A stretch of DNA of 64,000 bases, taken from assembly GCA_016704305.1 (NCBI GenBank), contig JADJAL010000015.1, positions 1 to 64,000 on the forward strand, read 5' to 3'. A model generated the notes under the pieces. That model searched no databases. It saw only the letters and a program-made list of their open reading frames with translations, and had not been told where the DNA came from. This DNA comes from Haliea sp. (GTDB taxonomy: Bacteria; Pseudomonadota; Gammaproteobacteria; Pseudomonadales; Halieaceae). The position numbers and the translations under genes are program-made. Below are positions 9,648 through 18,342 of this stretch, piece by piece (the first letter of the stretch is position 1; each line of letters begins with the position of its first letter).

Positions 9648-10775
9648 ATGACGCAACCGGATGATTTCGGCTTTGGGGAAGAGGCAGCGATGCTCAAGGC
9701 ATCGGCGCGCAAATTTTTTAGCGAACATTTCGCCACCGATACACTGCACCGCATGGTCGCTGCGGATCACGATCCACAACGCATGAGCGCCTGCGCGTGG
9801 GATCGCACGCTTTGGCAGCAGATGGTGGAGCTCGGCTGGACGGCGCTGGCGGTACCCGAATCCGTCGGCGGCCTCGGTATGCCGCTGGTCGCCGTGGTCG
9901 GCCTGGTGGAGGAGGTCGGCCGCGCGGCATTTCCGTGCCCGCTGCTGGCGACGCTGAATGCGACTTATGTGCTGGCCGCGTGTGGCAGCACTGGGGAAGC
10001 GGCGCTCGCGGAAATTGTCGAGGGGCGAACAGCCAGCCTCGCGATCACCAACCGGCAGGGTTCGTGGGATTCGGTTGACACCGATGTGCGCTGTGCGCAG
10101 GGCCGGTTGAACGGCACCGCCTGGTTTGTGCAGGATGCGCGCAAGGTGGATCGCCTGTTGGTCAGCGCACAGACGTCTTCAGGGCAGGCCCTGTACTGGG
10201 TGGCTACCGATGCCGACGGCGTCACGGTGATACCCGATGCGATCGTGGACCTGACGCGCGACCAGGCACACGTCACGTTCGACAATGCCGTCGCCCAGGA
10301 AGTGAGTGCAGACGGGCTTGCCGCGCTCACGCAGGCCATGCCGGCCATCTGGACGCTGCTGGCAGCCGACATCGCCGGCGCCGCAGAGTGGCAGTTGCAG
10401 GCGACTGTCGAGTACGTGAACACTCGACAGCAGTTTGATCGGCCGCTGGGCTTTTTCCAGGCGGTCAAACACCCGCTGGTGGATGTGATGATCCTGATCG
10501 ATCAGTGCAAGTCGCTGGTGTACAACGCCGCCTGCGCTTGTGACACCGAGCCCTCGCGTGCCGCCGCTGCGGCCCACATGGCGAAGGCGGCAGCGAGCGA
10601 TACAGCCGCGTTTGCGTCCGGTCGTTCGGTGCAATACCACGGCGGTATCGGCTTCACCTGGGAGTGTTTCGTGCACCTGTACTTCAAACGGCAGAAGCAT
10701 AGCCAGTTGCTGTGGGGCGACGCGGCCTGGCATCGCGCGCAGTTGGCCGATATTGTCATCGGCAAAGTCGCCTGA
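9648..10775 (+). CDS. Acyl-CoA dehydrogenase (second of a pair)
   Basis: A 375-residue acyl-CoA dehydrogenase-family protein encoded directly after the first one and probably cotranscribed. The N-terminal helical domain (EEAAMLKASARKFFSEH), the middle domain, and the C-terminal helical domain with RQQFDRPLGFFQAVKHPLVD and YHGGIGFTWE are present. The middle domain is weakly conserved compared with the first gene's product (no clear SEPGAGSD segment), as is usual for the divergent subunit of heteromeric dehydrogenases. It may therefore share flavin-binding or catalytic duties with its partner; that is inference. Confidence 0.9.
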   Translation: MTQPDDFGFGEEAAMLKASARKFFSEHFATDTLHRMVAADHDPQRMSACAWDRTLWQQMVELGWTALAVPESVGGLGMPLVAVVGLVEEVGRAAFPCPLLATLNATYVLAACGSTGEAALAEIVEGRTASLAITNRQGSWDSVDTDVRCAQGRLNGTAWFVQDARKVDRLLVSAQTSSGQALYWVATDADGVTVIPDAIVDLTRDQAHVTFDNAVAQEVSADGLAALTQAMPAIWTLLAADIAGAAEWQLQATVEYVNTRQQFDRPLGFFQAVKHPLVDVMILIDQCKSLVYNAACACDTEPSRAAAAAHMAKAAASDTAAFASGRSVQYHGGIGFTWECFVHLYFKRQKHSQLLWGDAAWHRAQLADIVIGKVA

Positions 10776-10872
10776 TGAGGCCCCGCCATGACCTGCGCCA
10801 CACATTTGTCTACTTGCCGGCTATCCACTGGCCAGCCCTTCGACTGCCACCTCTGCGACGGTTGCTGACGCC

Positions 10873-12582
10873 ATGAACTGGAAAATGTTTTTGCTGATAC
10901 TGCTCGCGCTGGTCGCGGGCCTGGGCCTGCTGGCTGGCATTGCGCTGCGCACACCGCAGGCGCCGGCCCACCAGGTGTTTATCAACGGTAGCGTCCTCAC
11001 CATGGATGCGAACAATCCGGTGGTGGAGGCGCTTTCGGTGCGCGGGGAGCGCATCCAGAACGTGGGTACGACCGAGGAGATCATGGCGCAGGTCGATGAC
11101 GACACAGTGGTCATGGACCTGCGCGGCCGCACCCTGATGCCCGGATTCATCGATGCGCACAGCCATTTCCCCGGCTCGGGTTTGGCGGTGATTGCTGCGG
11201 ACCTGAACAGCCCGCCGATCGGCGACAAGCTTGCGATGGCCGATGTGCTGGACGCGCTGCGACAACAGGCGGCCAAAACGGAGCCTGGTAAATGGGTCAG
11301 TGGCTTTGGCTATGACGACACCGCGCTCGCCGAGCAGCGCCACCCGACGCGGGAGGAGCTCGATGGCGTTTCCACCGACCACCCGGTGGTGGCAATGCAT
11401 ATCTCTGGCCATATGCTGGTGGCCAACAGTGCGGCGCTCGCGGCCGTGGGCATCACTGCTGACACACCCGATCCAGAGGGTGGTGTCATCGGGCGCCTGC
11501 CAGGTTCCCGTGAACCCAACGGGCTGCTGGAGGAGACAGCCAGAATGGAAGTGATGCGCAAGATGCAGGATATGGGGCTGGTCGATACCTATCGCCTTAT
11601 CAAGGCCGCCGCCACGGACTATGCCGCGAAGGGTGTGACGACAGCGCAATCCGGTGGCGTCACCCCGGAACTGGCGCTGGGATTATCCTGGTTTAGCCGG
11701 CTCGGCATCATTCCACAGCGCCTGGTTGTATTCCCGTTCGCAACGGAGTGGGAGGAGGCGCTGCAGGGCGGTGAGTACAACCCGGCTGACTACAACAGCG
11801 ACAAACTGGTGATGGCCGCAGTGAAACTGGTGGCCGATGGCAGCATACAGGGTTACACCGGTTATCTCAGCGAACCTTACTACACGCCGTTCAACGGGGA
11901 TGCTGCCTATCGGGGCTATCCGGCAATCCCGCGTGAGAAACTGTTTGCCGAGGTGTTGGCGCTGCACACAGCGGGCTACCAGTTGGCGATCCACGGCAAC
12001 GGCGATGCCGCGATTGAGGACATTCTGGACGCTTTCGAAGCCGCGCAGAAAGTGCACCCGGTGGAGGATCCGCGGATGATACTGATTCATGCGCAAATGG
12101 CCCGCAAGGACCAGATCGAGCGCATGAAGGCGTTGGGCGTGACCCCCAGCTTTTTCACGGCGCATACCTGGTATTGGGGCGATCGGCACAGGGATATTTT
12201 TCTCGGGCCAGAGCGCGCAGCGAACATCAGTCCATCGCAGTGGGCGCTGGATGCAGGGCTGCACTTCAGCTCGCACCTCGATACGCCAGTCACGCCGATG
12301 CTGCCGCTGCAGGCGGTGTGGAGCCAGGTCTACCGCACCACCACCAGTGGTGATGTACTCGGCCCCGATCAGCGTATCAGCGTGATGGATGCATTGCGCG
12401 CAGTCACGATAGACGCGGCCTGGCAGGTGTTCCAGGAGGATAATCGCGGTTCGCTGAATCCGGGAAAACACGCGGACTTCATCATACTGTCAGGCAGTTT
12501 GTTGGACGACCCGCTGGCGATGCGCAACCTCAAGGTGGAGCGCACGGTTATTGGTGGGGCGACTGTCTACCAGGCGCAATAG
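10873..12582 (+). CDS. Exported or membrane-anchored amidohydrolase (YtcJ-like)
   Basis: A 569-residue amidohydrolase-superfamily enzyme of the YtcJ/DUF/ExoA type. The N-terminus is a strong hydrophobic anchor or signal (FLLILLALVAGLGLLAGIAL). The mature part begins with the beta-sandwich strand VFINGSVLTMD, followed by the metal-binding motif GFIDAHSHF near residue 95. Further elements are the HISGHMLVANS segment, the conserved QLAIHGNGDAAI and the late metal or catalytic region HLDTPVTPMLP, ending with NPGKHADFIIL. Substrate is unknown; family members hydrolyse C-N bonds. It stands 97 bases after the dehydrogenase pair. Confidence 0.87.
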   Translation: MNWKMFLLILLALVAGLGLLAGIALRTPQAPAHQVFINGSVLTMDANNPVVEALSVRGERIQNVGTTEEIMAQVDDDTVVMDLRGRTLMPGFIDAHSHFPGSGLAVIAADLNSPPIGDKLAMADVLDALRQQAAKTEPGKWVSGFGYDDTALAEQRHPTREELDGVSTDHPVVAMHISGHMLVANSAALAAVGITADTPDPEGGVIGRLPGSREPNGLLEETARMEVMRKMQDMGLVDTYRLIKAAATDYAAKGVTTAQSGGVTPELALGLSWFSRLGIIPQRLVVFPFATEWEEALQGGEYNPADYNSDKLVMAAVKLVADGSIQGYTGYLSEPYYTPFNGDAAYRGYPAIPREKLFAEVLALHTAGYQLAIHGNGDAAIEDILDAFEAAQKVHPVEDPRMILIHAQMARKDQIERMKALGVTPSFFTAHTWYWGDRHRDIFLGPERAANISPSQWALDAGLHFSSHLDTPVTPMLPLQAVWSQVYRTTTSGDVLGPDQRISVMDALRAVTIDAAWQVFQEDNRGSLNPGKHADFIILSGSLLDDPLAMRNLKVERTVIGGATVYQAQ

Positions 12583-12680
12583 CGTGGACAGGTGCGGGGC
12601 ATTCAGATATAAATAGACGAAGGCATGAGCTGCCGTTGGCTCGGGCTATTCGCAGGCAGTTGGGGAAGCGAGCTATAACT

Positions 12681-14374
12681 ATGTATCGCTACATTGTGGA
12701 CGACGTCATAACGTATACCCCGGACGACCTCGTCCTGTTTCGGGAGTCGCCCTTTGCCGTGTGGATGGAACGCCTGACGCTGGAAAATCCGGAACACGGA
12801 ATCCCCCCGGATCTCGATAGCATCGCTAGTTATCAACAGTCCCCGCGACCCCATCCCGATATTGTTGCAACCCTGCGTGTCGAGGGCAGGAACGTCATCC
12901 TGATAGATGCCAGGCAGGAAGAGCCTGTGCGCCGTGCAGCTACGCTGGAGGCGATGCGCGGTGGCGCGGATTTCATAGTCAGTGGCCAGCTTGCGGCTGG
13001 GAATCTGTCAGGCGTTGTCGATTTGCTGATGCGCACCAGTGGCTTCTCCGAGCTCGGGGATTTTCTCTACATACCCTGCGATACGCGCGCCCACCAATCC
13101 CTGGAGTCATCGTTCCGCCTCTGCTTCGCCGCCGATCTACTTGCCAATTTGCAGGGACAGTTGCCGCCGCAGATGTTGATTATCCGCGACGGCGCGGAGG
13201 TCATTCCGCTGCAGACCGAGGATAATATTTATTATTACAGGGCGGTGCAGAAGCGCTTTTTCACCGCAATGAACGAATTCCGCAAGCACCGCATGCCGGA
13301 TCCCGGGGAGTCTGCACATTTCGGACGCTGGGCGGAATGCGCAAGCGAAGTCCTTAAGCAACGCGCTTCCACCGAGCTGCAGCGAGAAGAGCAACTGCAA
13401 GCCGGACAGCAACGCGAACAGGAACAGGAACAGCAAGAAGATCTACCAGTCGAAGCGCTGCTTGACGAATTACCCCAACTGCGTGTCGCGAGTGGCGCGG
13501 GCGGAAGAGCGCAGTACGACAGGGAGGTCACCGGCCGTGCGGAATTCTCGACTGGCAGTCATGCGCGGCGAGCCACTATGCTGGAAAGCACCGTGAGTGA
13601 CAGAAGCGATTCCGGACCGACGTTGGCAGAACAGGCGCGCATGCTCAGGCCGGGTAGCTACCGCAATGGCACCCCGCCTGGACACACACCCAGCCTGGCG
13701 CGCATCGGAAAACCGCGTATCGTGGCCGCCGGGTCGCAGGACAACGCCTCCGCTGCGCACGCGCAATCCGCTTCCGATGCCTCTCTGCCGACTGTGGCAG
13801 CAGGGCTGGGAACGAATGCGGGAACAAATGTGGAAACGACCGTGGAAACGAATGTGGAATTGATTGGCGGCGGTGTCCCACCCGCTGCCGATGCGATAAT
13901 CCCTGATATCGGTCCCGGTGAGTCGATGCGTCCCGCGCCAGCACCCAATCTGCGCGTGACCCCGCAGCGCCAGTCTCCCGTCGTGAAGGGCAAAGCGGAT
14001 GTGGTGCATCTGCCGGAGCTGGAGCCACGTCCACCTGTTTTCTGCCGCCGGATATCGAACCTAACCTGCCGTTTAGTTTGCCAGTTTGCCCGCCTGGCGA
14101 GCGATTGCATACACAGCTACGTGATCAGGATGAGTCCGAGAGCGGCGCCAGCTCGGTGGTTGACCTGGACAGGGCTCCCGCATCGACCCTCGCTCCAGTG
14201 GTGCAAAGGGCTGAAGCAGTGTTTGAACGATTGCTGCGCGACGATCCCATATTCGCTCAAGCGAAAGCAAAAGCGGATATCGCCACCTCGAAGTTGACGC
14301 AACAGGCAAGCGAGAGCGATGCCACGCCGTTCAGCAATAGCCTGCAGACCAGCGAAGAATTCAACGACAGCTAG
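12681..14374 (+). CDS. RecB-like nuclease-fold protein with long disordered tail, one frame break
   Basis: About 565 residues. Residues 1-215 resemble the N-terminal domain of TM0106-type RecB-family nucleases: YTPDDLVLFRESPFAVWMERL, then LSGVVDLLMR with the expected catalytic Asp, then DFLYIPCDTRAHQS where nucleases usually have D-x-K, and a helical FAADLLANLQGQLPPQ segment. The lysine is replaced by Arg (DTR), so activity is uncertain. Residues from about 230 on are low-complexity: a Gln/Glu-rich run near 240-265, then Ser/Ala/Pro-rich sequence with short NVETTVETNVE repeats. A -1 break near 14038-14042 (tttt, one t lost) joins FLPPDIEPNLPFSLPV and lets the frame reach 14374. The ATG at 12681 is chosen because the conserved domain starts there. 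Function unknown; it overlaps the convergent epoxide hydrolase by 4 bases. Confidence 0.55.
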
Positions 14375-15522
14375 CGCAGCGCCCTGAAGCAGGTGCGCAA
14401 TTCCCCCAGAAACAGTTCCGGTTGCTCCAGCGCCGCAAAATGCCCGCCGCGTTCCAATTCATTCCAGTGGATCAGATTGGTAAAGCGCTTCTGCGCCCAG
14501 CGGCGACTGCAGCGAAAAATTTCCTTGGGAAAAATGGAACAGCCAACGGGAATCGTTATCAGGTCCATGTTTGGCTGGCTGAAACTCTCCCAGTACAGCC
14601 GCGCCGAACTGGCGGCGGTGTTATTGAGCCAGTACATCATCACGTTATCGAGCAATTCATCTTTGGTGAGTATGTTTTCCGGATGGCGCGTGCCGTTCGC
14701 TTCGCAGTCGGTCCACATGTAGAACTTCTCGACCACCCACGCCATCTGCCCGATGGGTGAGTCGGCCAGGCCGTAGCCGAGCGTCTGCGGAAATGTCGAT
14801 TGTTGTTTGGAGTAACCGGAACCCGTCTCCATGTAGGTGCCCATATCCACCAGGGCAGCCTGTTCCACTGGCGTCAGTTCAGCCATGGTGTCCGGGTCCG
14901 GCGCCACGATAGGCATATTGATATGGATCGCGGCACAGTGTTCCGTTTCCGTCATGCCCATGCTTTGCGTAATCATGCTGCCCCAATCGCCGCCTTGCGC
15001 CACGTAGCGCGAGTAACCCAGGCGCGCCATCAATGTGCCCCACATGCGGCCAATTTTTTCGACCGACGTGCCGGTGTGCGTTGGCTTGCCGGAGAATCCG
15101 TAGCCGGGGAGGCATGGCGCCACCACATGGAAGGCATCCTCCGCGCTGCCGCCATGGGCCGTCGGGTCGGCCAGTGCGTCTATGACTTTGTGAAATTCGA
15201 CGATAGACCCGGGCCAACCGTGCGAGATGATGAGCGGAAGCGCATTCTTGTGTGGACTTTTGCGGTGGATGAAATGCACGTCGATGTCGTCAATGGTGGT
15301 GACGAATTGCGGCCAGCTGTTGAGTTTTTTCTCAAAGCGCCGCCAGTCGTATTCAGAGGCCCAGTAGTTGGCGAGCTCCCGCGTATAGGCAAGCGGTATG
15401 CCCTGGCTCCAGCCTTCACAGGTTTCCCGCTCTGGCCAGCGGGCATTGTTCAGGCGTTGTCGCAGGTCGTCCAGCATGGCTGTGTCGATATTGACGGTGA
15501 AAGTTTGCAAGTCAGTGTTCAA
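14371..15522 (-). CDS. Epoxide hydrolase (microsomal-type, EHN plus alpha/beta hydrolase)
   Basis: A 383-residue epoxide hydrolase-family protein. The N-terminal EHN lid segment (residues 5-110, with RLNNARWPE and the conserved W-x-Y/F-x-W-R region YDWRRFEKKLNSWPQF) precedes the alpha/beta-hydrolase core. The oxyanion motif HGWPGS is at residues 101-106, the nucleophile Asp179 in GGDWGS, and the catalytic His in ERGGHFAALEQPE near residue 366. It would open an epoxide to a vicinal diol. The ATG at 15522 is preceded by cggag. It is alone on this strand apart from the upstream small gene. Confidence 0.92.
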   Translation of the reverse strand: MNTDLQTFTVNIDTAMLDDLRQRLNNARWPERETCEGWSQGIPLAYTRELANYWASEYDWRRFEKKLNSWPQFVTTIDDIDVHFIHRKSPHKNALPLIISHGWPGSIVEFHKVIDALADPTAHGGSAEDAFHVVAPCLPGYGFSGKPTHTGTSVEKIGRMWGTLMARLGYSRYVAQGGDWGSMITQSMGMTETEHCAAIHINMPIVAPDPDTMAELTPVEQAALVDMGTYMETGSGYSKQQSTFPQTLGYGLADSPIGQMAWVVEKFYMWTDCEANGTRHPENILTKDELLDNVMMYWLNNTAASSARLYWESFSQPNMDLITIPVGCSIFPKEIFRCSRRWAQKRFTNLIHWNELERGGHFAALEQPELFLGELRTCFRALR

Positions 15523-15619
15523 AATTATTCTCCGTTATGGCTGGCGGGATGAAAGTAACTGGTGATGAATCACTCGGCAAGCACTTTTAGCGCGCCCGGA
15601 GAGAGCAGTATTGAGTAAA

Positions 15620-15985
15620 TTATTCTTCGGTCCACACGCGCCGCAGTGGTTCGCCAAAATCGTCATAGATAATTTTACTGCGCGGGCGCGCCAGACGCCG
15701 TTTTGCCGGCGGTTTGGCGCGATACTTCTCCTGGCGACGGGCCTCGATGGCTGCAACGACTTCCGGGATCAGTGTGCGCGATGCTTTGGGTTCAACAAAC
15801 AGGCGTCGATTGAGGAATATAGGCGGGTCGCCGGGATTCTTGCCGGAAATGCCCTGGGGAATTTTATTCACACTGCCACCCTGCTTCAGGAAGCGTTCGG
15901 TCTCCTCCTGAAGTTCGTTGCGGATGTCTGCTTTTGAAACCGGTGTTTTCAAGCGCTCTGGATACCCACATGGTGCCGACTGCAA
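15620..15985 (-). CDS. Small basic protein, possibly SutA-like RNA polymerase-associated regulator
   Basis: A 121-residue protein without signal peptide or membrane segment. The N-terminal third contains LQEETERFLKQGGSVNKIP, which resembles the conserved FLxxGGxVxxI segment of SutA, a small RNA polymerase-binding regulator in Pseudomonas. The remainder is very basic (EARRQEKYRAKPPAKRRLARP) and ends with KIIYDDFGEPLRRVW, unlike acidic SutA. The start could also be an internal codon; the ATG at 15985 is the longest option. The likeness is from memory of one motif, so this may equally be an unrelated nucleic-acid-associated protein. Confidence 0.5.
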   Translation of the reverse strand: MQSAPCGYPERLKTPVSKADIRNELQEETERFLKQGGSVNKIPQGISGKNPGDPPIFLNRRLFVEPKASRTLIPEVVAAIEARRQEKYRAKPPAKRRLARPRSKIIYDDFGEPLRRVWTEE

Positions 15986-16196
15986 ATGTGCCAGTATAAC
16001 CCCGTCTGTTGCTGCGCGCTCGCCCGCGGCGCGGTAAAAATTTCTATGGCATCGACAGTGCCGCGATTAACCCGAGCCCATGCTTCGTGGGGATGCGCGG
16101 TAGTCGAGAGCCGCACGTCCAGGTGTTGCGGTGAGCCATTATGGGAATGTTACCCGCGCGCTCAGCAGAGTGCGGGATGGATTTATTGCTGAAACA

Positions 16197-17141
16197 TCAA
16201 AAGCCGGCCAGCGCTGCCATTCGACGCATCAATTCAAAAACATCGGTGCGTGTTTGCTCCCCTGAGAATTCCCGATACAGGCTGTCGACATTGACGGCGA
16301 TGCGTTCGGGGTCCGACCACGAGGAATACTCCGACAACTCGATATCCTTCGCTGCCTCGAATGCATCCATCCCGGCGTTGTAGCGAGCGCGAGCCTGGTC
16401 GCGGACAAACTGCAGGTAATGCCGCACCTGCACCACGCCGTGTTTGTCGGTTATCGGGCCGTGCCCAGGTACTATAAGGTCGGCGGCCATGTCCTCGATC
16501 AACAGGCAGGCGTTGATCCAGTTGGCCACCGGCCCCTGCCACATCACCGGCGTGCTGTTGATGAACAGGATATCGCCGGTAAACACAACGCGATCGGCGG
16601 GGCAGTGCACCAGCACGTCACCGCGCGTGTGCGCCGGGCCGACCTCGATGAGATGCACTTGCTTATCGCCGACGGTGAGATCCAGCGTGCCTTCAAAGGT
16701 GCGCGTGGGTGGCGTAAAGCGAATCCCATCAAAGCGGAACTGGCCGAAGCAATGTCGAAAATACTCGCCCAGCGGCCCCAACTCGGCGCTGCTTGCCATG
16801 ATGGCCGCCATCGCCTCCGGCGTCAGTTCGCTCATTTCGAGCGCGGAGGCTGCCGAGGCGATAATTTCCGCCCCTGCAACCAGTTCGTTGCCGTGACAGT
16901 GATCGCCATTGGCGTGCGTGTTGATGAGGGTGTCGATGGTTTTTGCGGCGGGCTCGGCGTGGCGCATCTTGCGCAGCATCTCGCCGGTCAGGTCGAGATC
17001 ATAGAGTGTGTCGATCAGCAGCGACTGATCGCCATCGGCGATGAGGCCCGCATTGCTCCAGCCCCAGCTGCCGTGCGGGGCCAGCCAGGCGTAGGCTCCG
17101 CGCGCCAGTGGGTGCAGGCCGGGGCGTATCCTTGTCGTCAT
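16197..17141 (-). CDS. Metallo-beta-lactamase-fold hydrolase
   Basis: A 314-residue metallo-hydrolase when started at the ATG at 17141; a longer reading from 17228 would add an unconserved basic leader. The fold's first metal motif appears as NTHANGDHCHGNEL (residues 74-87), the H-x-N-G-D-H variant. VGPAHTRGDVLVHCP and the strand VFTGDILF with the metal Asp follow, and VPGHGP supplies the last His. The substrate is unknown; the H-x-N-G-D-H form is common in lactonase- or cyclase-like subgroups. The 211-base gap downstream (15986-16196) contains no gene I can support. Confidence 0.86.
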   Translation of the reverse strand: MTTRIRPGLHPLARGAYAWLAPHGSWGWSNAGLIADGDQSLLIDTLYDLDLTGEMLRKMRHAEPAAKTIDTLINTHANGDHCHGNELVAGAEIIASAASALEMSELTPEAMAAIMASSAELGPLGEYFRHCFGQFRFDGIRFTPPTRTFEGTLDLTVGDKQVHLIEVGPAHTRGDVLVHCPADRVVFTGDILFINSTPVMWQGPVANWINACLLIEDMAADLIVPGHGPITDKHGVVQVRHYLQFVRDQARARYNAGMDAFEAAKDIELSEYSSWSDPERIAVNVDSLYREFSGEQTRTDVFELMRRMAALAGF

Positions 17142-17268
17142 GCTGATTGATCCCGTCGCTATTGCGCTTTTAATATTAGCGCGAATCAAACCAGAAAACA
17201 GTTTTCGGGTTTTCGTCCGGGGCAACAATCTGGTTTAATGCACCGCAGTTAACCCATGGAACCCGTGC

Positions 17269-18019
17269 ATGAATGCCCTCCGATCGATGCTGGTGTTTAC
17301 CTGGATCGTCCTGTCTGTGATACCCGTGGGGCTGACACTGGTGTTTTGCTCGCTGTTCCTCAGCGATGAAAAACTCTGGTGGTGGTTTGCCGCTCCCTGG
17401 CTCAGGGGTGTGATTGCGGCAGCGCGCATCGTCGGTGGCGTGCAGTATCGTATCCACGGCGAGGAAAACCTGCCGACGGCAGACGATATGCGCCGGACGA
17501 TTCTGTGTCCCAAGCACCAATCGACCTGGGAAACGTTTTTCTTCGCCAGCTTCACATCCCATCCGCTGGCGTACGTGTTCAAGAAGGAACTGCTGCGTAT
17601 TCCGGTGTTTGGCTGGTGTATCGGCCGACTGGGCATGATCCATATCGATCGCTCGCAGCGCAACCAGGCCTGGGCGAAAGTGGCCGAGCAGGGCGAGGCG
17701 CTGATGAGTCGCGGCAAGTGGATCATCATGTTTCCCCGAGGGCACGCGCATAGAGCGCGGACAAAAAGGCAATTACAAGTCCGGGGCCACGCGCCTTGCG
17801 GTGACAACCGGAGCTTATGTCGTACCGATTGCCGTAACCTCGGCGCGCTGCTGGCCGGCGCGTTCATTCGCGCTTGTGCCCGGCATCATAGATGTGGCCA
17901 TCGGGCAACCGGTGCCCGCCGAGGGGCGTGAACCGGGCGAACTGATGGATGAAATCGAGCGCTGGATTGAAACCGAGATGCGCCGACTCGACCCTGAAGC
18001 CTACCTACCAAAACCCTAA
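17269..18019 (+). CDS. plsC: 1-acyl-sn-glycerol-3-phosphate acyltransferase (PlsC family), one frame break
   Basis: A membrane-associated acyltransferase converting lysophosphatidic acid to phosphatidic acid. An N-terminal membrane segment (VFTWIVLSVIPVGLTLVFCSL) is followed by the block CPKHQSTWE, carrying the catalytic H-x4-D-type motif in its H-Q-S-T-W-E variant, then FKKELLRIPVFGW and IDRS. The FPEGTR motif is only formed if one c is removed from cccc at 17733-17737 (+1 break); the sequence then reads FPEGTRIERGQKGNYKSGA and runs to the stop at 18019. The full length, 250 residues, is normal. DUF1145 follows after 10 bases with its own ribosome site. Confidence 0.88.
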
Positions 18020-18029
18020 GGAGTACCTC

Positions 18030-18287
18030 ATGTCCGCAGCAAAAATCGTTTTACTGGTGATCTACGCCGTGCTTGCCGCGTTGGCATTAACCCAAGGCGA
18101 CACCACCGTTGGCAGTTGGTCTTTGAGAGTGCTGGGAATCCTCGTAATCGTCCACGCCATTGAAACGCTGGTGTACTTCAAGCTGTGTAAAGCGGCCGGT
18201 GGGTCACTCGGCGGACATTTGCTCAGCGTCTTTTTGTTTGGCGTTCTGCATGTCAAAGAATTGAAAGCAGCGCAGGCTAATCGCTGA
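18030..18287 (+). CDS. DUF1145 (YhhL-like) small membrane protein
   Basis: An 85-residue integral membrane protein of unknown function. The ATG at 18030 sits 6 bases after aaggag. Three hydrophobic stretches are visible: VLLVIYAVLAALAL, LRVLGILVIVHAIETLVYF, and GGHLLSVFLFGVLHV. The closing FGVLHVKEL fits the DUF1145 pattern, which ends in a similar FGxxH motif. It is probably cotranscribed with the upstream acyltransferase. Confidence 0.75.
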   Translation: MSAAKIVLLVIYAVLAALALTQGDTTVGSWSLRVLGILVIVHAIETLVYFKLCKAAGGSLGGHLLSVFLFGVLHVKELKAAQANR

Positions 18288-18342
18288 TCCGCAGCGACTG
18301 CGGCCACAAGATTCAAACAAACAATCACCGGGAGTGAGACAC

